Both the position numbers and the translations under genes were made by a program. From Streptococcus parasanguinis (GTDB lineage: Bacteria; Bacillota; Bacilli; Lactobacillales; Streptococcaceae): a stretch of 64,000 nucleotides of DNA. Shown here piece after piece: positions 18,247-28,066 of this stretch. The stretch covers positions 62,001 to 126,000 of the forward strand of contig NZ_CABFMD010000022.1 of the NCBI RefSeq assembly GCF_901875555.1. The letters are read 5' to 3'. Every line of letters begins with the position of its first letter. Positions within the stretch are counted from its first letter, which is position 1. Below the pieces are notes generated by a model. The model was given only the letters and a program-made list of their open reading frames with translations. It was not told the origin of the DNA and made no database searches.

Positions 18247-19164
18247 CTACTTTCTATTGCGTTGTTTTCCAGCATTGCGGTTGCTTTTTGGTTTGTGTTG
18301 GATTTGTGTCGTCGCAGTTGGTGTGACATCTTTTTTCACACGGTGACTAGTCGCTTTTGGAGGATTGTTTTTGTATTCCTCAGCGACCCGTTTGCGAAGA
18401 TTTGGACGAATCAAGTAGTTGATGACAAATTGTTGGATAATTTGGATTACCCCACCGACTACCCAGTAAAGAGTCACTCCGGCTGAAGAGATCAATGAGA
18501 AGACACCGATCATAATCGGACTCATCAGTGATGCCTTACGCATGCTTTCCTTTTGGGTTTCATCTTCAATTCCATGAAGAGAGAGCATACTTTGTATATA
18601 GTAGAGAACCGCTACGATAGCCGTCAAGAGCAAGCTTGGTTTTCCAAGAGCAATGCCAAGGAAGCTACTTTCTGCTACCCCTTTGGTGTGTTGAGCTGCA
18701 AAGAAGAGAGCTGAGAAGAATGGCATTTGGATCAAGAGTGGCAAACACCCAACTCCACCAAACATGCTGACTCCATTTTCACGTTGAGCAGCCATTAATT
18801 CCTGTTGCGCCAATAGCTTTTCTTCTTGTGTGCTAGCGTTTTTCATGCGCTCTTGGATTGGACCAAGGATTGGCTTCAAGTAGTTCATCTTTTCAGATTG
18901 GTAAGTTGCCTTCCATGATTGGTACAAACCAAGTGGCAAGATGATTAAGCGCACGATCAAGGTGACGATAATAATCCCAATCCCAAAGCCCAAGCCAAGA
19001 TTGTTGGCGAAGAATTTAATAGCTTCCCCCATTGGACGTCCAAGGACATTCCAGATGAATCCAGTTGGATTTCCAGTTTTACGATCGATGCCGACACACC
19101 CTGACAAAAAGACCAGGGAAGTAAGAGCCATCGTTGCGAGTAATACAAATTTATTTTTTTTCAC
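18247..19164 (-). CDS. yidC: Membrane protein insertase YidC/OxaA (lipoprotein type)
   Basis: The insertase places membrane proteins with or after the Sec translocon. The 305-residue protein starts at GTG 19164 (AGAGGAA in front), giving a lipoprotein signal with LSGC at Cys23. The 60KD_IMP domain follows (GEAIKFFANNLGLGFGIGIIIVTLIVRLIILPL... through YWVVGGVIQIIQQFVINYL) with five membrane segments. The C-terminus is strongly basic (about 30 residues), typical for ribosome contact. The frame is open further upstream, but that would bury the lipobox. It lies downstream of acyP on the same strand. Confidence 0.94.
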   Translation of the reverse strand: MKKNKFVLLATMALTSLVFLSGCVGIDRKTGNPTGFIWNVLGRPMGEAIKFFANNLGLGFGIGIIIVTLIVRLIILPLGLYQSWKATYQSEKMNYLKPILGPIQERMKNASTQEEKLLAQQELMAAQRENGVSMFGGVGCLPLLIQMPFFSALFFAAQHTKGVAESSFLGIALGKPSLLLTAIVAVLYYIQSMLSLHGIEDETQKESMRKASLMSPIMIGVFSLISSAGVTLYWVVGGVIQIIQQFVINYLIRPNLRKRVAEEYKNNPPKATSHRVKKDVTPTATTQIQHKPKSNRNAGKQRNRK

Positions 19165-19240
19165 AAATAGTTCCTCTTTTAAAAAATAATACTTCTCTAT
19201 TCTACTGTTTTTTTCGAAAATACACAATAGGGCGATCGTC

Positions 19241-19519
19241 TTAATTTGTAATTTTGAAATTGGAGAAGTTTTCAAAATTTGCCAAATTGACATCCAAATA
19301 GGACACCTTTGAAAAAGGAGTCGGCCCTTTGCGGATTTCTTGAATGAATTTGGCCATTTGTTGACTGTTTTCAGCCTGAGCTAATATGCCAACCGTTCCA
19401 TCATCATTATTCCAGACGCGTCCTGTGATGCCACCAATCTCAAGAGCTAGCGCATAGACACCCCAACGAAAGCCAACCCCTTGAACACGCCCTTGGGCAA
19501 TCATTTTTACCTTTTGCAT
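19241..19519 (-). CDS. acyP: Acylphosphatase
   Basis: A small enzyme of 92 aa that hydrolyses acyl phosphates. The catalytic loop GRVQGVGFRWGVYALA contains the phosphate-binding Arg, and the catalytic Asn is in GRVWNNDDGTVGI. ATG 19519 follows AGGAGGAAAG; upstream in-frame codons are not needed. It precedes yidC on the same strand, an order common in streptococci. Confidence 0.95.
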   Translation of the reverse strand: MQKVKMIAQGRVQGVGFRWGVYALALEIGGITGRVWNNDDGTVGILAQAENSQQMAKFIQEIRKGPTPFSKVSYLDVNLANFENFSNFKITN

Positions 19520-19537
19520 TTCTTTCCTCCTAGGCAT

Positions 19538-19576
19538 AAAGAAATCCATCTGAAGCAGATTTCTTTGTGATATAAT
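19538..19576 (+). promoter_or_regulatory. Promoter of the TrmH-family gene with inverted repeat
   Basis: An extended -10 TGATATAAT has its hexamer at 19571-19576, only six bases before the ATG at 19583, so the transcript would begin at or next to the start codon. A perfect inverted repeat, AAAGAAATC / GATTTCTTT (19538-19546 and 19558-19566), covers the -35 region and could be an operator or a terminator remnant. Confidence 0.6.
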
Positions 19577-19582
19577 AGTCCT

Positions 19583-20329
19583 ATGAATATTATAACGTCT
19601 AAATCCAATAATGGAATTAAAAATGCGAAAAAGTTACATCAAAAAAAATACCGGACAGATTCTTATCTCATTGAAGGCTGGCATCTTTTTGAAGAGGCAG
19701 TGAACTATCAAGCCCCTATTCGGCAGATTTTTGTTCTAGAAGCTTTTTTGGATCGGGTAGAGGGGATGGATCAGGTGACAGTAGTGACACCTGAGATTTT
19801 GGAACTGTTAGCTGATTCTAAGACCCCTCAAGGGATTGTCGCAGAGATTGCTCTTGAGCCAGCTACGATTCCTCTACAATTGGAGGGTCGTTACCTTTAT
19901 TTGGAGGATGTACAAGATCCTGGAAATGTGGGAACCATGATTCGTACAGCAGATGCTGCAGGCTTTGATGGTGTCATTCTCTCAAAGGCTTCCGCTGATA
20001 TATACAGTCTCAAGGTCCTTCGCTCCATGCAAGGAAGTCACTTTCATCTTCCTATCTGGAAAATGGACCGAGCTGAGCTGTTTGAGCGTGCTTCCAAATC
20101 CAATACTCCGGTCCTTGCGACGACCTTATCGAAATCGTCAATCGATTATCGTCAACTTCCTCAGATGGACCAGTTTATCCTGGTCATGGGCAATGAAGGA
20201 AATGGCATCAGCCAGGAAATGGCGGCACAAGCAGACCAGCTGGTTCATATTCCCATGCCAGGTCGGGCAGAGAGTTTGAATGTTGCGGTGGCAGCTGGAA
20301 TTTTGATGTTTTATTTAAGGAATTTTTGA
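19583..20329 (+). CDS. TrmH/SpoU-family RNA 2'-O-methyltransferase
   Basis: A 248-residue SPOUT methyltransferase. The N-terminal L30e-like substrate-binding domain spans about 1-95 (YLIEGWHLFEEA). The knotted catalytic domain has motif 1 LEDVQDPGNVGTMIRTADAAGF, motif 2 LVMGNEGNGIS and motif 3 PMPGRAESLNVAVAAGILMF. It resembles RlmB/YsgA rRNA methylases; the exact nucleotide target is not certain. No Shine-Dalgarno sequence precedes the ATG, fitting a leaderless transcript. Confidence 0.92.
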   Translation: MNIITSKSNNGIKNAKKLHQKKYRTDSYLIEGWHLFEEAVNYQAPIRQIFVLEAFLDRVEGMDQVTVVTPEILELLADSKTPQGIVAEIALEPATIPLQLEGRYLYLEDVQDPGNVGTMIRTADAAGFDGVILSKASADIYSLKVLRSMQGSHFHLPIWKMDRAELFERASKSNTPVLATTLSKSSIDYRQLPQMDQFILVMGNEGNGISQEMAAQADQLVHIPMPGRAESLNVAVAAGILMFYLRNF

Positions 20330-20411
20330 GAAAAAGCAGTATACTGAAACTGTAAGGAAAAGTTGTTGGAGATCTGATTGGGAGAACTCATCGATGAAAG
20401 GTGGTTATCTT

Positions 20412-20903
20412 ATGCAATATCATCGTGACAAAGAATACATGAACTATGTGGGACATTTGATCCAGCACCCTAAGGTTCAAAAATTAGCCGACATCCCCCA
20501 TCATATTCATTCCAATCGTTTGGAGCATTCCATTCATGTTAGCTATACTAGTTATAAACTGGCTAAAAAATTTGGCTGGGATGCTAAAAGTACGGCTCGG
20601 GGTGGCCTCTTGCATGACCTCTTTTACTATGATTGGCGCGAGACCAAATTTACCAAGAGTCACGCCTGGATCCATCCCCGCATTGCCGTGAGAAATGCGC
20701 GAAAGATTACAGATCTCAATGCCAAGGAAGAAGACATCATCATTAAACACATGTGGGGAGCTACCCTTGCTCCTCCTCGTTACAAAGAGTCCTTCGTGGT
20801 GACTATGGTGGATAAATACTGGGCTGTTAAGGAAGCTTCAGAACCTTGGCGTAAAAAGATGGCCAAAAGGAGATTTTTTCATCGAAAAATGTTAAAATCG
20901 TAG
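20412..20903 (+). CDS. HD domain-containing phosphohydrolase
   Basis: A 163-residue HD-superfamily protein. Metal ligands are visible in RLEHSIHVSYTSY (His), the HD pair in GGLLHDLFYYDW, and later KHMWG. The family hydrolyses phosphates of nucleotides or related compounds; the substrate is unknown here. ATG 20412 is preferred because AAGGTGG lies 7 nt upstream; ATG 20394 has no site. It is conserved next to the methyltransferase gene in streptococci. Confidence 0.85.
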   Translation: MQYHRDKEYMNYVGHLIQHPKVQKLADIPHHIHSNRLEHSIHVSYTSYKLAKKFGWDAKSTARGGLLHDLFYYDWRETKFTKSHAWIHPRIAVRNARKITDLNAKEEDIIIKHMWGATLAPPRYKESFVVTMVDKYWAVKEASEPWRKKMAKRRFFHRKMLKS

Positions 20904-20931
20904 TAAACAAATTTGAAAGGAAGTTTATTAG

Positions 20932-21618
20932 ATGTATAATGACTCTATAATCCAAGAACAAAGTGGATTGAATGCTTTTTATAACAAAATCTATTCATTA
21001 GTGGGGATCGGTGTAGGGATTTCAGCCCTTGTGTCTGGCCTTATGATGACGGTCTTTCAAGACTTCTTCGTTCAAATCTTGACAACAGCACCAATGGTTT
21101 ACTACGCAGCAGTTGTTGTAGAATTGATCTTGGTCTTTGTTGCCTGTGGGAAGGCTGTTAAAAATAGCCCTTCTGCTCTTCCAATCTTCTTGATCTACTC
21201 AGCTCTAAATGGATTTACTCTCAGCTTTATCATTGCTCGCTACATGCAAGCGACGGTTTATAAGGCTTTCTTGGTCAGTGCCTTGATGTTTATTGTCATG
21301 GGAGCTATCGGACGCGTCGTGAAAAAAGACCTGTCTGGTATGGGACGTGCCTTGATGGGAGTCTTGATCGGTGTGATCATCGCTTCTGTTGTGAACATGT
21401 TCTTGAGAAGTTCTGGTATGGACTACATCTTGAGTATTATCTCTGTCTTCCTCTTTGCAGGATTGACTGCTTGGGATAACCAAAAGATCCGCTATGTCTA
21501 TGATCAAACAAATGGTCAACCTGCGACAGGATGGGCAGTGGCCATGGCTTTGGAACTGTATCTTGATTTTATCAACCTCTTTATCAGCCTTCTTCGTATC
21601 TTCGGAAGAAACGACTAA
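20932..21618 (+). CDS. Bax inhibitor-1 / YccA family membrane protein
   Basis: A 228-residue protein with seven hydrophobic segments and the BI-1 signature near the C-terminus ([18 protein letters not shown], then [20 protein letters not shown]). The conserved aspartates in these last helices form the pH-dependent channel gate in bacterial relatives such as BsYetJ, a calcium-leak channel. Ribosome binding site GAAAGGAAG precedes the ATG. Physiological role in streptococci is unknown. Confidence 0.92.
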   Translation: MYNDSIIQEQSGLNAFYNKIYSLVGIGVGISALVSGLMMTVFQDFFVQILTTAPMVYYAAVVVELILVFVACGKAVKNSPSALPIFLIYSALNGFTLSFIIARYMQATVYKAFLVSALMFIVMGAIGRVVKKDLSGMGRALMGVLIGVIIASVVNMFLRSSGMDYILSIISVFLFAGLTAWDNQKIRYVYDQTNGQPATGWAVAMALELYLDFINLFISLLRIFGRND

Positions 21619-21632
21619 TCAAAGAGAAATTG

Positions 21633-21660
21633 AGCTGGGGCAGTTGCCTCGGCTTTTTTT
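21633..21660 (+). terminator. Terminator
   Basis: AGCTGGGGCA and TGCCTCGGCT form a stem with wobble pairs followed by seven Ts. Confidence 0.88.
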
Positions 21661-21713
21661 GTCTTCCGACTTGTGCTATACTAATAGTGACTAAAGAATA
21701 GAAATGAGTGCTT

Positions 21714-22964
21714 ATGAAAACACCCTTTGTAACCCGTGAACAATTAGACCAGTTGATCCAAGAATTTCCAACGCCTTTTCATCTCTATGATGAAGCAGGG
21801 ATTCGTGAAACAGCACGAGCGCTTCACAAGGCTTTTGCATGGAATAAAGGCTTTAAAGAATACTTTGCGATCAAGGCGACTCCGAACCCATCGATCCTAA
21901 AAATTTTGCAAGAAGAGGGCTGTGGAGTCGATACTGCCAGCTACGTTGAATTGTTAATGGCGGATAAGTTGGGTTTTAGTGGAAAAGAGATCATGTTTTC
22001 TTCGAATAATACTCCAGCCAATGAATTCGTCTACGCTCGGGAATTGGGAGCAACCATCAACCTAGATGCTTATGAAGATATTGCTTTCTTAAAATCAGTT
22101 GCCAGCATTCCAAAGGTAATTTCCTGCCGCTACAATCCTGGTGGAGTATTTGAGCTGGGAACCGATATTATGGACAACCCAGAAGAAGCGAAGTTTGGGA
22201 TGACCAAGGAGCAATTGATCCAGTCCTTTAGGGAGTTAAAGGAGTTGGGTGTGGAAGAGTTCGGGATTCATGCCCTCTTGGCCTCGAATACCGTATCGAA
22301 CGATTACTATCCTGAGTTGGCGCGCCAGCTCTTTGAATTGGCAGTAGAAGTCGTCGAAAAAACAGGGGTTCACTTGGGCTTCATCAACCTCTCTGGTGGT
22401 GTTGGGATTAACTATAAACCGGACCAACGTCCCAACGATATTGCTGTAATTGGCGAAGGTGTGCATCGTGTTTTTGATGCCATTCTTAAACCTGCAGGTC
22501 TGGGCCATGTCAAAATCTATACGGAACTTGGTCGCTTTATGCTGGCTTCTAACGGTCTTTTAGTGACGACCGTGACCCATAAAAAGAAGACCTATCGTAC
22601 CTATGTTGGCGTTGATGCTTCAGCTGTCAATCTTCTGAGACCGGCTATGTACGGGGCCTACCACCATATCACCAATATGGACCGTCCGGATGGACCGACA
22701 GAAGTGGTTGATGTTGTCGGTAGTCTTTGTGAAAACAACGATAAATTTGCCAAACAACGAAAACTCCCAGTGACGGAGATTGGAGATGTCCTGGTCATTC
22801 ATGATACAGGAGCTCACGGCTTTTCGATGGGGTATCAATACAATGCCAAGCTGCGTTCAGCAGAAGTCTTGCTTCAAGAAAAAGGACAAGCACGCTTGAT
22901 TCGTCGGGCAGAAAAACCAGAGGATTATCTGGCAACTCTCTATGGCTTTGACATTGAAAAATAA
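21714..22964 (+). CDS. lysA: Diaminopimelate decarboxylase
   Basis: LysA decarboxylates meso-diaminopimelate to L-lysine with PLP, the last step of lysine synthesis. The 416-residue fold type III enzyme has the PLP lysine in YFAIKATPNP (near 46), SGGVGINY (PLP phosphate loop), ELGRFMLASNG, and the dimer active-site Cys in VGSLCENND, ending HDTGAHGFSMGYQYN. An extended -10 TGCTATACT at 21674-21682 precedes it; a GTG at 21708 is an alternative start. Lysine is also the cross-bridge residue used by MurE, whose gene lies at the right end of the window. Confidence 0.96.
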   Translation: MKTPFVTREQLDQLIQEFPTPFHLYDEAGIRETARALHKAFAWNKGFKEYFAIKATPNPSILKILQEEGCGVDTASYVELLMADKLGFSGKEIMFSSNNTPANEFVYARELGATINLDAYEDIAFLKSVASIPKVISCRYNPGGVFELGTDIMDNPEEAKFGMTKEQLIQSFRELKELGVEEFGIHALLASNTVSNDYYPELARQLFELAVEVVEKTGVHLGFINLSGGVGINYKPDQRPNDIAVIGEGVHRVFDAILKPAGLGHVKIYTELGRFMLASNGLLVTTVTHKKKTYRTYVGVDASAVNLLRPAMYGAYHHITNMDRPDGPTEVVDVVGSLCENNDKFAKQRKLPVTEIGDVLVIHDTGAHGFSMGYQYNAKLRSAEVLLQEKGQARLIRRAEKPEDYLATLYGFDIEK

Positions 22965-23019
22965 GCGATTGTCTGCTATAATAATAGTTATGTAAAAATA
23001 ATGGATCGGAGAAAAATGT

Positions 23020-23265
23020 ATGAATCTCTTTTTAGGAATTTTGTTGATTATTTTGGCTTTCTTTGGTGGAATGGTTGCAGGTATGTTCTTGCTTCGTCGT
23101 CAATTTGAAAAAGAATTCGCATCAAACCCACGTTTGAATGTTGAAGCAGTCCGTACACTTTTAGGTGCGAGCGGCCAACGCCCAAGCGAAGCAAAAGTTC
23201 AGCAAGTCTATCGCCAAATTGTGAACCAACAAAAATCAGCAATGGCGAAAAACAAGAAAAAATAA
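23020..23265 (+). CDS. YneF family (UPF0154) membrane protein
   Basis: An 81-residue protein with one N-terminal membrane helix ([23 protein letters not shown]) followed by a conserved helical block ([32 protein letters not shown]) that defines the family. Function unknown. It has its own extended -10 TGCTATAAT near 22974-22982 and a GGAG ribosome binding site. Confidence 0.93.
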   Translation: MNLFLGILLIILAFFGGMVAGMFLLRRQFEKEFASNPRLNVEAVRTLLGASGQRPSEAKVQQVYRQIVNQQKSAMAKNKKK

Positions 23266-23342
23266 GAGTGGGGCAATCTCACGATAATAAATGAGAGGGG
23301 CTTGGAGGAATTTCTTAGTCCCTCCTTTTGGAAGGAAGAGAT

Positions 23343-24137
23343 ATGGATAACCGACCGATTGGTTTTTTAGATTCTGGAGTAGGTGGCCTGACTGTTGTCC
23401 GAGAATTGCTCCGTCAGCTTCCTCACGAAGATGTCGTCTATATTGGAGATTCAGCGCGTGCACCTTATGGTCCTAGACCAGCAGACCAGATTCGCGAGTA
23501 TACTTGGCAGATGGTGAACTTCCTTCTGACCAAAAATGTCAAGATGATTGTTTTAGCTTGTAATACAGCGACTGCAGTGGTTTGGGAAGAAGTCAAGGAA
23601 AAACTTGATATTCCTGTTTTAGGAGTGATTTTGCCTGGAGCTTCTGCAGCCATTAAATCAACGACCCATCAAAAAATTGGGGTGATTGGGACACCGATGA
23701 CGGTTTCTTCTGGAATTTATAAAGAGAAGATTCAAAGTCTGGCACCAGATATGACAGTCACCAGTTTAGCTTGTCCCAAGTTTGTTCCTTTAGTGGAATC
23801 CAACGAGTTGGCATCCAGTGTGACAAAAAAGGTGGTTTACGAAACCCTAAAACCACTAGTTGGAAAGGTTGATACCTTAGTCTTGGGATGCACCCATTAT
23901 CCACTCTTAAAACCCATTATCCAAAATGTGATGGGACCATCTGTTAAATTGATTGATAGTGGGGCAGAGTGTGTTCGGGATATTTCGGTCTTACTAAACT
24001 ATTTTGAGCTCAATAAGAGTCGTGAACTCTTAGAGCAAACCCACCGCTTTTATACAACTGCAAATGCCAATAGCTTTGCAGCGATTGCCGAAAAATGGCT
24101 AGAACGTTCAGTGAATGTGGAGCACGTAAATTTATGA
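23343..24137 (+). CDS. murI: Glutamate racemase
   Basis: MurI makes D-glutamate for peptidoglycan. The 264-residue enzyme has both catalytic cysteines: LACNTATA near residue 74 and LGCTHYPLL near 185, plus the N-terminal [21 protein letters not shown] stands before ATG 23343; an in-frame ATG at 23328 is less likely. It is the first of nine overlapping genes reaching to yidD at 29026 (ATGA overlap with the next gene). Confidence 0.97.
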   Translation: MDNRPIGFLDSGVGGLTVVRELLRQLPHEDVVYIGDSARAPYGPRPADQIREYTWQMVNFLLTKNVKMIVLACNTATAVVWEEVKEKLDIPVLGVILPGASAAIKSTTHQKIGVIGTPMTVSSGIYKEKIQSLAPDMTVTSLACPKFVPLVESNELASSVTKKVVYETLKPLVGKVDTLVLGCTHYPLLKPIIQNVMGPSVKLIDSGAECVRDISVLLNYFELNKSRELLEQTHRFYTTANANSFAAIAEKWLERSVNVEHVNL

Positions 24138-25111
24138 GTGACAAACTATTTGAATACAAAGATTCCCAAGATTGGTATATTGCCCAATGGGGAGAAGATG
24201 CAGACTACAACCAATTTAGTCAAGTCCCTGCAGAAGCTTCCACTTTGTTAGACCAGCTGGAACTTCTCTTTGCCAAGGATCCTGAAGGATTTCCTCTCAA
24301 TCTATCGGTGATGCGCTATGGATCAGCCTTTCGTTTCCTGACTTTTTTGACGGAAGTCTTAAATGAGGTCAAGGGAAGAACTTTTGAGATTGTCCAACGT
24401 CAAGGGGCCTTGCTCTTGGTAGAAAAGGGCAACTTACTGTATGTGCATCTACCAAGTGAGGGTGTGAACTTAGAAGCTTTTTTAGGGCAAGATAAGGTGA
24501 AAGATACCATCCTCATTGCGACTCGTAATGAAGGAAAAACCAAAGAATTCCGCAATATGTTTGAAAAAATGGGCTTTGAAGTGGAAAACCTTAATCAACA
24601 CCCAGAGCTTCCAGAAGTGGAAGAAACAGGGATGACCTTTGAAGAAAATGCCCGCCTCAAGGCTGAAACAATCGCTAAATTAACCGGCAAAACGGTCTTG
24701 GCAGATGATTCAGGCTTGAAGGTGGATGTCTTAGGTGGCTTACCTGGAGTCTGGTCTGCTCGCTTTGCGGGAGTCGGTGCGACGGATGCGGAAAACAATG
24801 CCAAGTTGTTGCATGAGTTGGCCATGGTCTTTGAATTGAAGGATCGTTCAGCCCAATTCCATACGACCTTGGTGGTCGCAAGACCAGGAAAGGAAAGCCT
24901 AGTAGTAGAAGCGGATTGGCCAGGCTATATTAATTTTGAGCCTAAGGGCGAAAACGGCTTTGGCTATGATCCTCTCTTTTTAGTTGGGGAAACTGGCCGT
25001 GCTGCTGCGGAATTAACCCTTGAAGAAAAAAATACCCAATCTCATCGAGCATTGGCTGTTAAAAAGTTATTGGAGGTATTTCCATCATGGCAAAGCAAAC
25101 AATCATCGTAA
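24134..25111 (+). CDS. XTP/dITP diphosphatase with N-terminal extension
   Basis: A house-cleaning nucleotidase that hydrolyses non-canonical purine triphosphates. The Ham1/RdgB domain covers about residues 128-320 ([68 protein letters not shown]). About 125 extra residues precede it, a soluble domain ([21 protein letters not shown]) seen in streptococcal forms and not known to me as a separate family. ATG 24134 overlaps the murI stop. Total length is 325 aa against about 200 for the single-domain enzyme. Confidence 0.93.
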   Translation: MSDKLFEYKDSQDWYIAQWGEDADYNQFSQVPAEASTLLDQLELLFAKDPEGFPLNLSVMRYGSAFRFLTFLTEVLNEVKGRTFEIVQRQGALLLVEKGNLLYVHLPSEGVNLEAFLGQDKVKDTILIATRNEGKTKEFRNMFEKMGFEVENLNQHPELPEVEETGMTFEENARLKAETIAKLTGKTVLADDSGLKVDVLGGLPGVWSARFAGVGATDAENNAKLLHELAMVFELKDRSAQFHTTLVVARPGKESLVVEADWPGYINFEPKGENGFGYDPLFLVGETGRAAAELTLEEKNTQSHRALAVKKLLEVFPSWQSKQSS

Positions 25112-25608
25112 TGAGTGACTCGCATGGAGACCGTTCCATCGTAGAAGCAATTAAAGACAAATACCTAGGTCAGGTCGATGGTATTTTTCACAATGGGGAT
25201 TCTGAACTAAAAAGTGATGATCCTGTCTGGGAAGGGATTCACGTTGTCCAAGGAAACATGGATTTTTATGATGGCTATCCAGAACGCTTGGTGACCCAAC
25301 TAGGGCCAACACGAATCATCCAGACCCATGGGCATCTCTTCCAGATCAATTTTAGTTTTCAAAAATTGGATCTGTGGGCCCAAGAGGAAGAAGCAGATAT
25401 CTGTCTTTACGGCCACCTTCATATCCCAGATGCTTGGAAGGAAGGAAGAACTCTCTTTGTGAATCCTGGATCGATCAGCCAGCCACGCGGTCTGATTCGA
25501 GAGTGTCTCTATGCTAAAATTGAGATAGATGATTCTCAATACAAAGTAGAGTACTACACGAGAGACCATGTATTGTATCCGGAATTGACAAAGGAGTTTA
25601 GCAGATGA
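25087..25608 (+). CDS. YfcE/MJ0936-family metallophosphoesterase
   Basis: A 173-residue calcineurin-like phosphodiesterase with the metal motifs MSDSHGD (7-13), NGDSE, GNMD, THGH and YGHLHIP, and NPGSISQPR at the C-terminal side. Related enzymes cleave phosphodiesters in vitro; the natural substrate is unknown. It overlaps the preceding coding region by 25 nt and has GGAGG before the ATG. Confidence 0.92.
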   Translation: MAKQTIIVMSDSHGDRSIVEAIKDKYLGQVDGIFHNGDSELKSDDPVWEGIHVVQGNMDFYDGYPERLVTQLGPTRIIQTHGHLFQINFSFQKLDLWAQEEEADICLYGHLHIPDAWKEGRTLFVNPGSISQPRGLIRECLYAKIEIDDSQYKVEYYTRDHVLYPELTKEFSR

Positions 25609-26066
25609 TCGCAAAGGAATTTGAACGTTTCTTGCTGGCGCAGGAAGAGACGTTCCTAACTCCTGCCAGGAATTTAGCGGTCTTGATTGATAACCACAAT
25701 GTAGACCATGCAGTTTTGCTGTTGAGCCAGATTAGCTATAGTCGTATTCCGGTAGTGACGGATGAACGCAAGTTTGTGGGGACGATCTCCCTAACGGATA
25801 TTCTATCTTATCAATTGAAACACGAGATTCCTGAGGAGACTTTTGCTTCGATGGATATCGTAGACGTTGCAAAGAAGGAGGTCGGGGTCATCGGTTTAGA
25901 CTTCAATTTGACAGAAGTCCTTCATAAGTTGGTGGATGACTCCTTCTTATCGGTGGTGGATGAAGAAGGGTATTTCCAAGGGATTATTACGCGAAAATCG
26001 ATCCTCAAAGCCATCAATTCGCTGATGCATAATTTTTCAAATGAATACGAGATGATTCCAAAATGA
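25605..26066 (+). CDS. cbpB: CBS-pair protein CbpB (c-di-AMP-binding)
   Basis: A 153-residue protein consisting of two CBS motifs (NLAVLIDNHNVDHAVLLLSQISYSRIPVV... and FNLTEVLHKLVDDSFLSVVDEEG). The family member in Listeria (CbpB) and Bacillus (DarB) binds c-di-AMP and, when free, stimulates the (p)ppGpp synthetase. This identity follows from the architecture and the conserved MIAKEFE N-terminus and was not tested. It overlaps both neighbours by ATGA, so it is translated in a coupled chain. Confidence 0.85.
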   Translation: MIAKEFERFLLAQEETFLTPARNLAVLIDNHNVDHAVLLLSQISYSRIPVVTDERKFVGTISLTDILSYQLKHEIPEETFASMDIVDVAKKEVGVIGLDFNLTEVLHKLVDDSFLSVVDEEGYFQGIITRKSILKAINSLMHNFSNEYEMIPK

Positions 26067-26794
26067 AAGAATTTATTGCAAGTTTTATTGATCAAAAAGA
26101 ATTAAGTGAAAATTCTCAGTCTGCCTATTTCTATGATTTGGACCAGTTTATCGAGTCGATCCATGGAAAAGTGACGCCGACAAATTTGAGAATTTACCAA
26201 GCTTCGATTAAAGATTTTAAACCGGCGGTTCAAAAACGAAAATTATCCGCCGTCAACCAATTTTTATATTATTTGTATCAAGAACGCTTTATTTCTGAGT
26301 ACCATCGTTTGGTCTTGCCTAAAATTCAACCGGCCAAGACCCATGATCGGGAATTGATGGATCTGACCCATTTTTGGGAAGAATCAACCAATCCTCAGGG
26401 ACGCTTGATGGCCTTGTTGATTCTGGAGATGGGCTTGTTGCCAAGTGAGATCCTCCAAGTCAAGGTCGAAGACATTCAGCTGGACTTTCATGTCATTCGA
26501 GTGGGCAAAGATGGCCAAAAACGGGTTTTAAAAGTTCCAGAACCTTTACTGGATGAGTTGCAATTCTTCCTAGATGGTGTTTATCTCTTTGATAATAAAG
26601 GAAAATCCTACTCCCGTCAGTGGGGATTCCGACAATTAGAAGCCTTCTTGATCGAAAAAGGGAATCAAGACCTTTCGGCTCAATCGATTCGTGAGCAGTA
26701 TATTTTGAAACAACGTGAACTTGGTGTGGATCTCTTTAGTATTGCGCGTGAATTGGGCCTAAAAACCATGGTGACATTAGAAAAATATAAATAA
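26063..26794 (+). CDS. XerD-like tyrosine recombinase homologue with altered active site
   Basis: A 243-residue relative of XerD encoded before scpA. The usual catalytic arginine region (TGLRxSE) reads MGLLPSEIL, the HxLRH box reads SIREQY, and the LGH motif reads ELGL, while the final tyrosine (LEKYK) remains. The protein is therefore probably unable to recombine DNA. In streptococci dimer resolution is done by XerS elsewhere, so this protein likely has another chromosome-related role. It overlaps cbpB and scpA. Confidence 0.9.
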   Translation: MKEFIASFIDQKELSENSQSAYFYDLDQFIESIHGKVTPTNLRIYQASIKDFKPAVQKRKLSAVNQFLYYLYQERFISEYHRLVLPKIQPAKTHDRELMDLTHFWEESTNPQGRLMALLILEMGLLPSEILQVKVEDIQLDFHVIRVGKDGQKRVLKVPEPLLDELQFFLDGVYLFDNKGKSYSRQWGFRQLEAFLIEKGNQDLSAQSIREQYILKQRELGVDLFSIARELGLKTMVTLEKYK

Positions 26795-27513
26795 TGGATA
26801 TTAAAATTAAAGATTTTGAAGGGCCTTTGGACCTTTTGCTCCACTTGGTCTCTAAATACCAGATGGATATCTATGAGGTTCCCTTGATTGAGGTGATCGA
26901 ACAGTATTTGGCTTATCTGGCGACCCTCCAGGCTATGAAACTAGAGGTGGCTGGGGAATACATGCTCATGGCTAGTCAACTAACCTTGATCAAGAGTCGA
27001 AGACTTCTTCCTAAGGTTGCAGAAGAGATGGATGAAGCAGAGGATCTCGAGCAGGATCTCCTTTCTCAATTGGAAGAGTACCGTACTTACAAGCAATTAG
27101 GAGAGTTGATGGCCTCACAGCACGAGGAGCGCGCCCTCTATTATTCGAAACCGAAGATGGAATTGATTTATGACGATACCGAATTACTTCATGATCGCAC
27201 CACGGTGGATCTCTTCTTGGCTTTCTCAAAACTATTGACCAAGAAAAAAGAAGAATTTCGCCAGAACCATACAACCATTGTAAAGGATGAATACAAGATT
27301 GAAGATCTGATGGATCAGCTGCGTCACCGATTCCACGATCGCTCACAAGTTCTCTTGCAGGACTTGTTTCTAGAAGCAGCGGATCTCCAAGAGGTCATTA
27401 CCTTATTTCTTGCAACCCTTGAATTGATCAAGATCCAAGAGGTCACAGTGGTACAGGATACGGCTTTTGGAGAAATTTACTTAAATAGGATGGAACATGA
27501 GCAAATTATCTGA
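26794..27513 (+). CDS. scpA: Segregation and condensation protein A
   Basis: ScpA is the kleisin of the SMC-ScpAB condensin complex. The 239-residue protein has the N-terminal [24 protein letters not shown] helix bundle that binds the SMC neck, a central acidic linker and a C-terminal winged helix ([14 protein letters not shown]). It starts at the last base of the xerD-like stop and overlaps scpB by 17 nt. Confidence 0.97.
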   Translation: MDIKIKDFEGPLDLLLHLVSKYQMDIYEVPLIEVIEQYLAYLATLQAMKLEVAGEYMLMASQLTLIKSRRLLPKVAEEMDEAEDLEQDLLSQLEEYRTYKQLGELMASQHEERALYYSKPKMELIYDDTELLHDRTTVDLFLAFSKLLTKKKEEFRQNHTTIVKDEYKIEDLMDQLRHRFHDRSQVLLQDLFLEAADLQEVITLFLATLELIKIQEVTVVQDTAFGEIYLNRMEHEQII

Positions 27514-28066
27514 AATTGAAGCACTCTTATTTGTAGCGGGTGAAGAAGGAATTACTGCCAGACAAATCGCAGACCTTCTCTCTTTACCTCCGACAGGTGT
27601 GGTGCAAAGTTTAGAAAAATTAAGCCAAAAATACCAAGAGGACACAGATACCAGTCTGTGTTTGATGGAGACAGCTTCCCGTTATAAATTGGTGACAAAG
27701 GCAGACTACGCTTCGGTTTTACGAGACTATTCTAGAACTCCTATGAACCAAAGTTTGTCTCGGGCTGCCCTTGAAACCTTGTCAATCATTGCTTATAAGC
27801 AACCGATTACCCGCGTGGAGGTCGATGATATTCGAGGTGTCAATTCCAGTGGTGCCATTACCAAACTACTGTCATTTGATCTGATTCGCGAAGATGGAAA
27901 AAAAGAAGTCCTAGGGCGTCCCAATTTGTATGTCACGACCGAGTTTTTTTTGGATTATATGGGGATCAATCATTTGGAGGAATTGCCAAAGGTTGAGGAA
28001 GTGGACATCGATCCAGAGGAAGGTCAATTATTTTCAGAGAGAACAGAGGAACTAGATGAGAATTAA
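27497..28066 (+). CDS. scpB: Segregation and condensation protein B
   Basis: ScpB dimers bind the middle of ScpA and complete the condensin. The 189-residue protein has two winged-helix domains ([25 protein letters not shown] and [27 protein letters not shown]) and an acidic tail. ATG 27497 lies inside scpA; the gene overlaps rluB by 11 nt. Confidence 0.97.
   Translation: MSKLSEIEALLFVAGEEGITARQIADLLSLPPTGVVQSLEKLSQKYQEDTDTSLCLMETASRYKLVTKADYASVLRDYSRTPMNQSLSRAALETLSIIAYKQPITRVEVDDIRGVNSSGAITKLLSFDLIREDGKKEVLGRPNLYVTTEFFLDYMGINHLEELPKVEEVDIDPEEGQLFSERTEELDEN

Noticed and set aside
18262..18486. 74-residue + strand frame inside yidC
   Set aside because: Shadow of yidC; no start signal.
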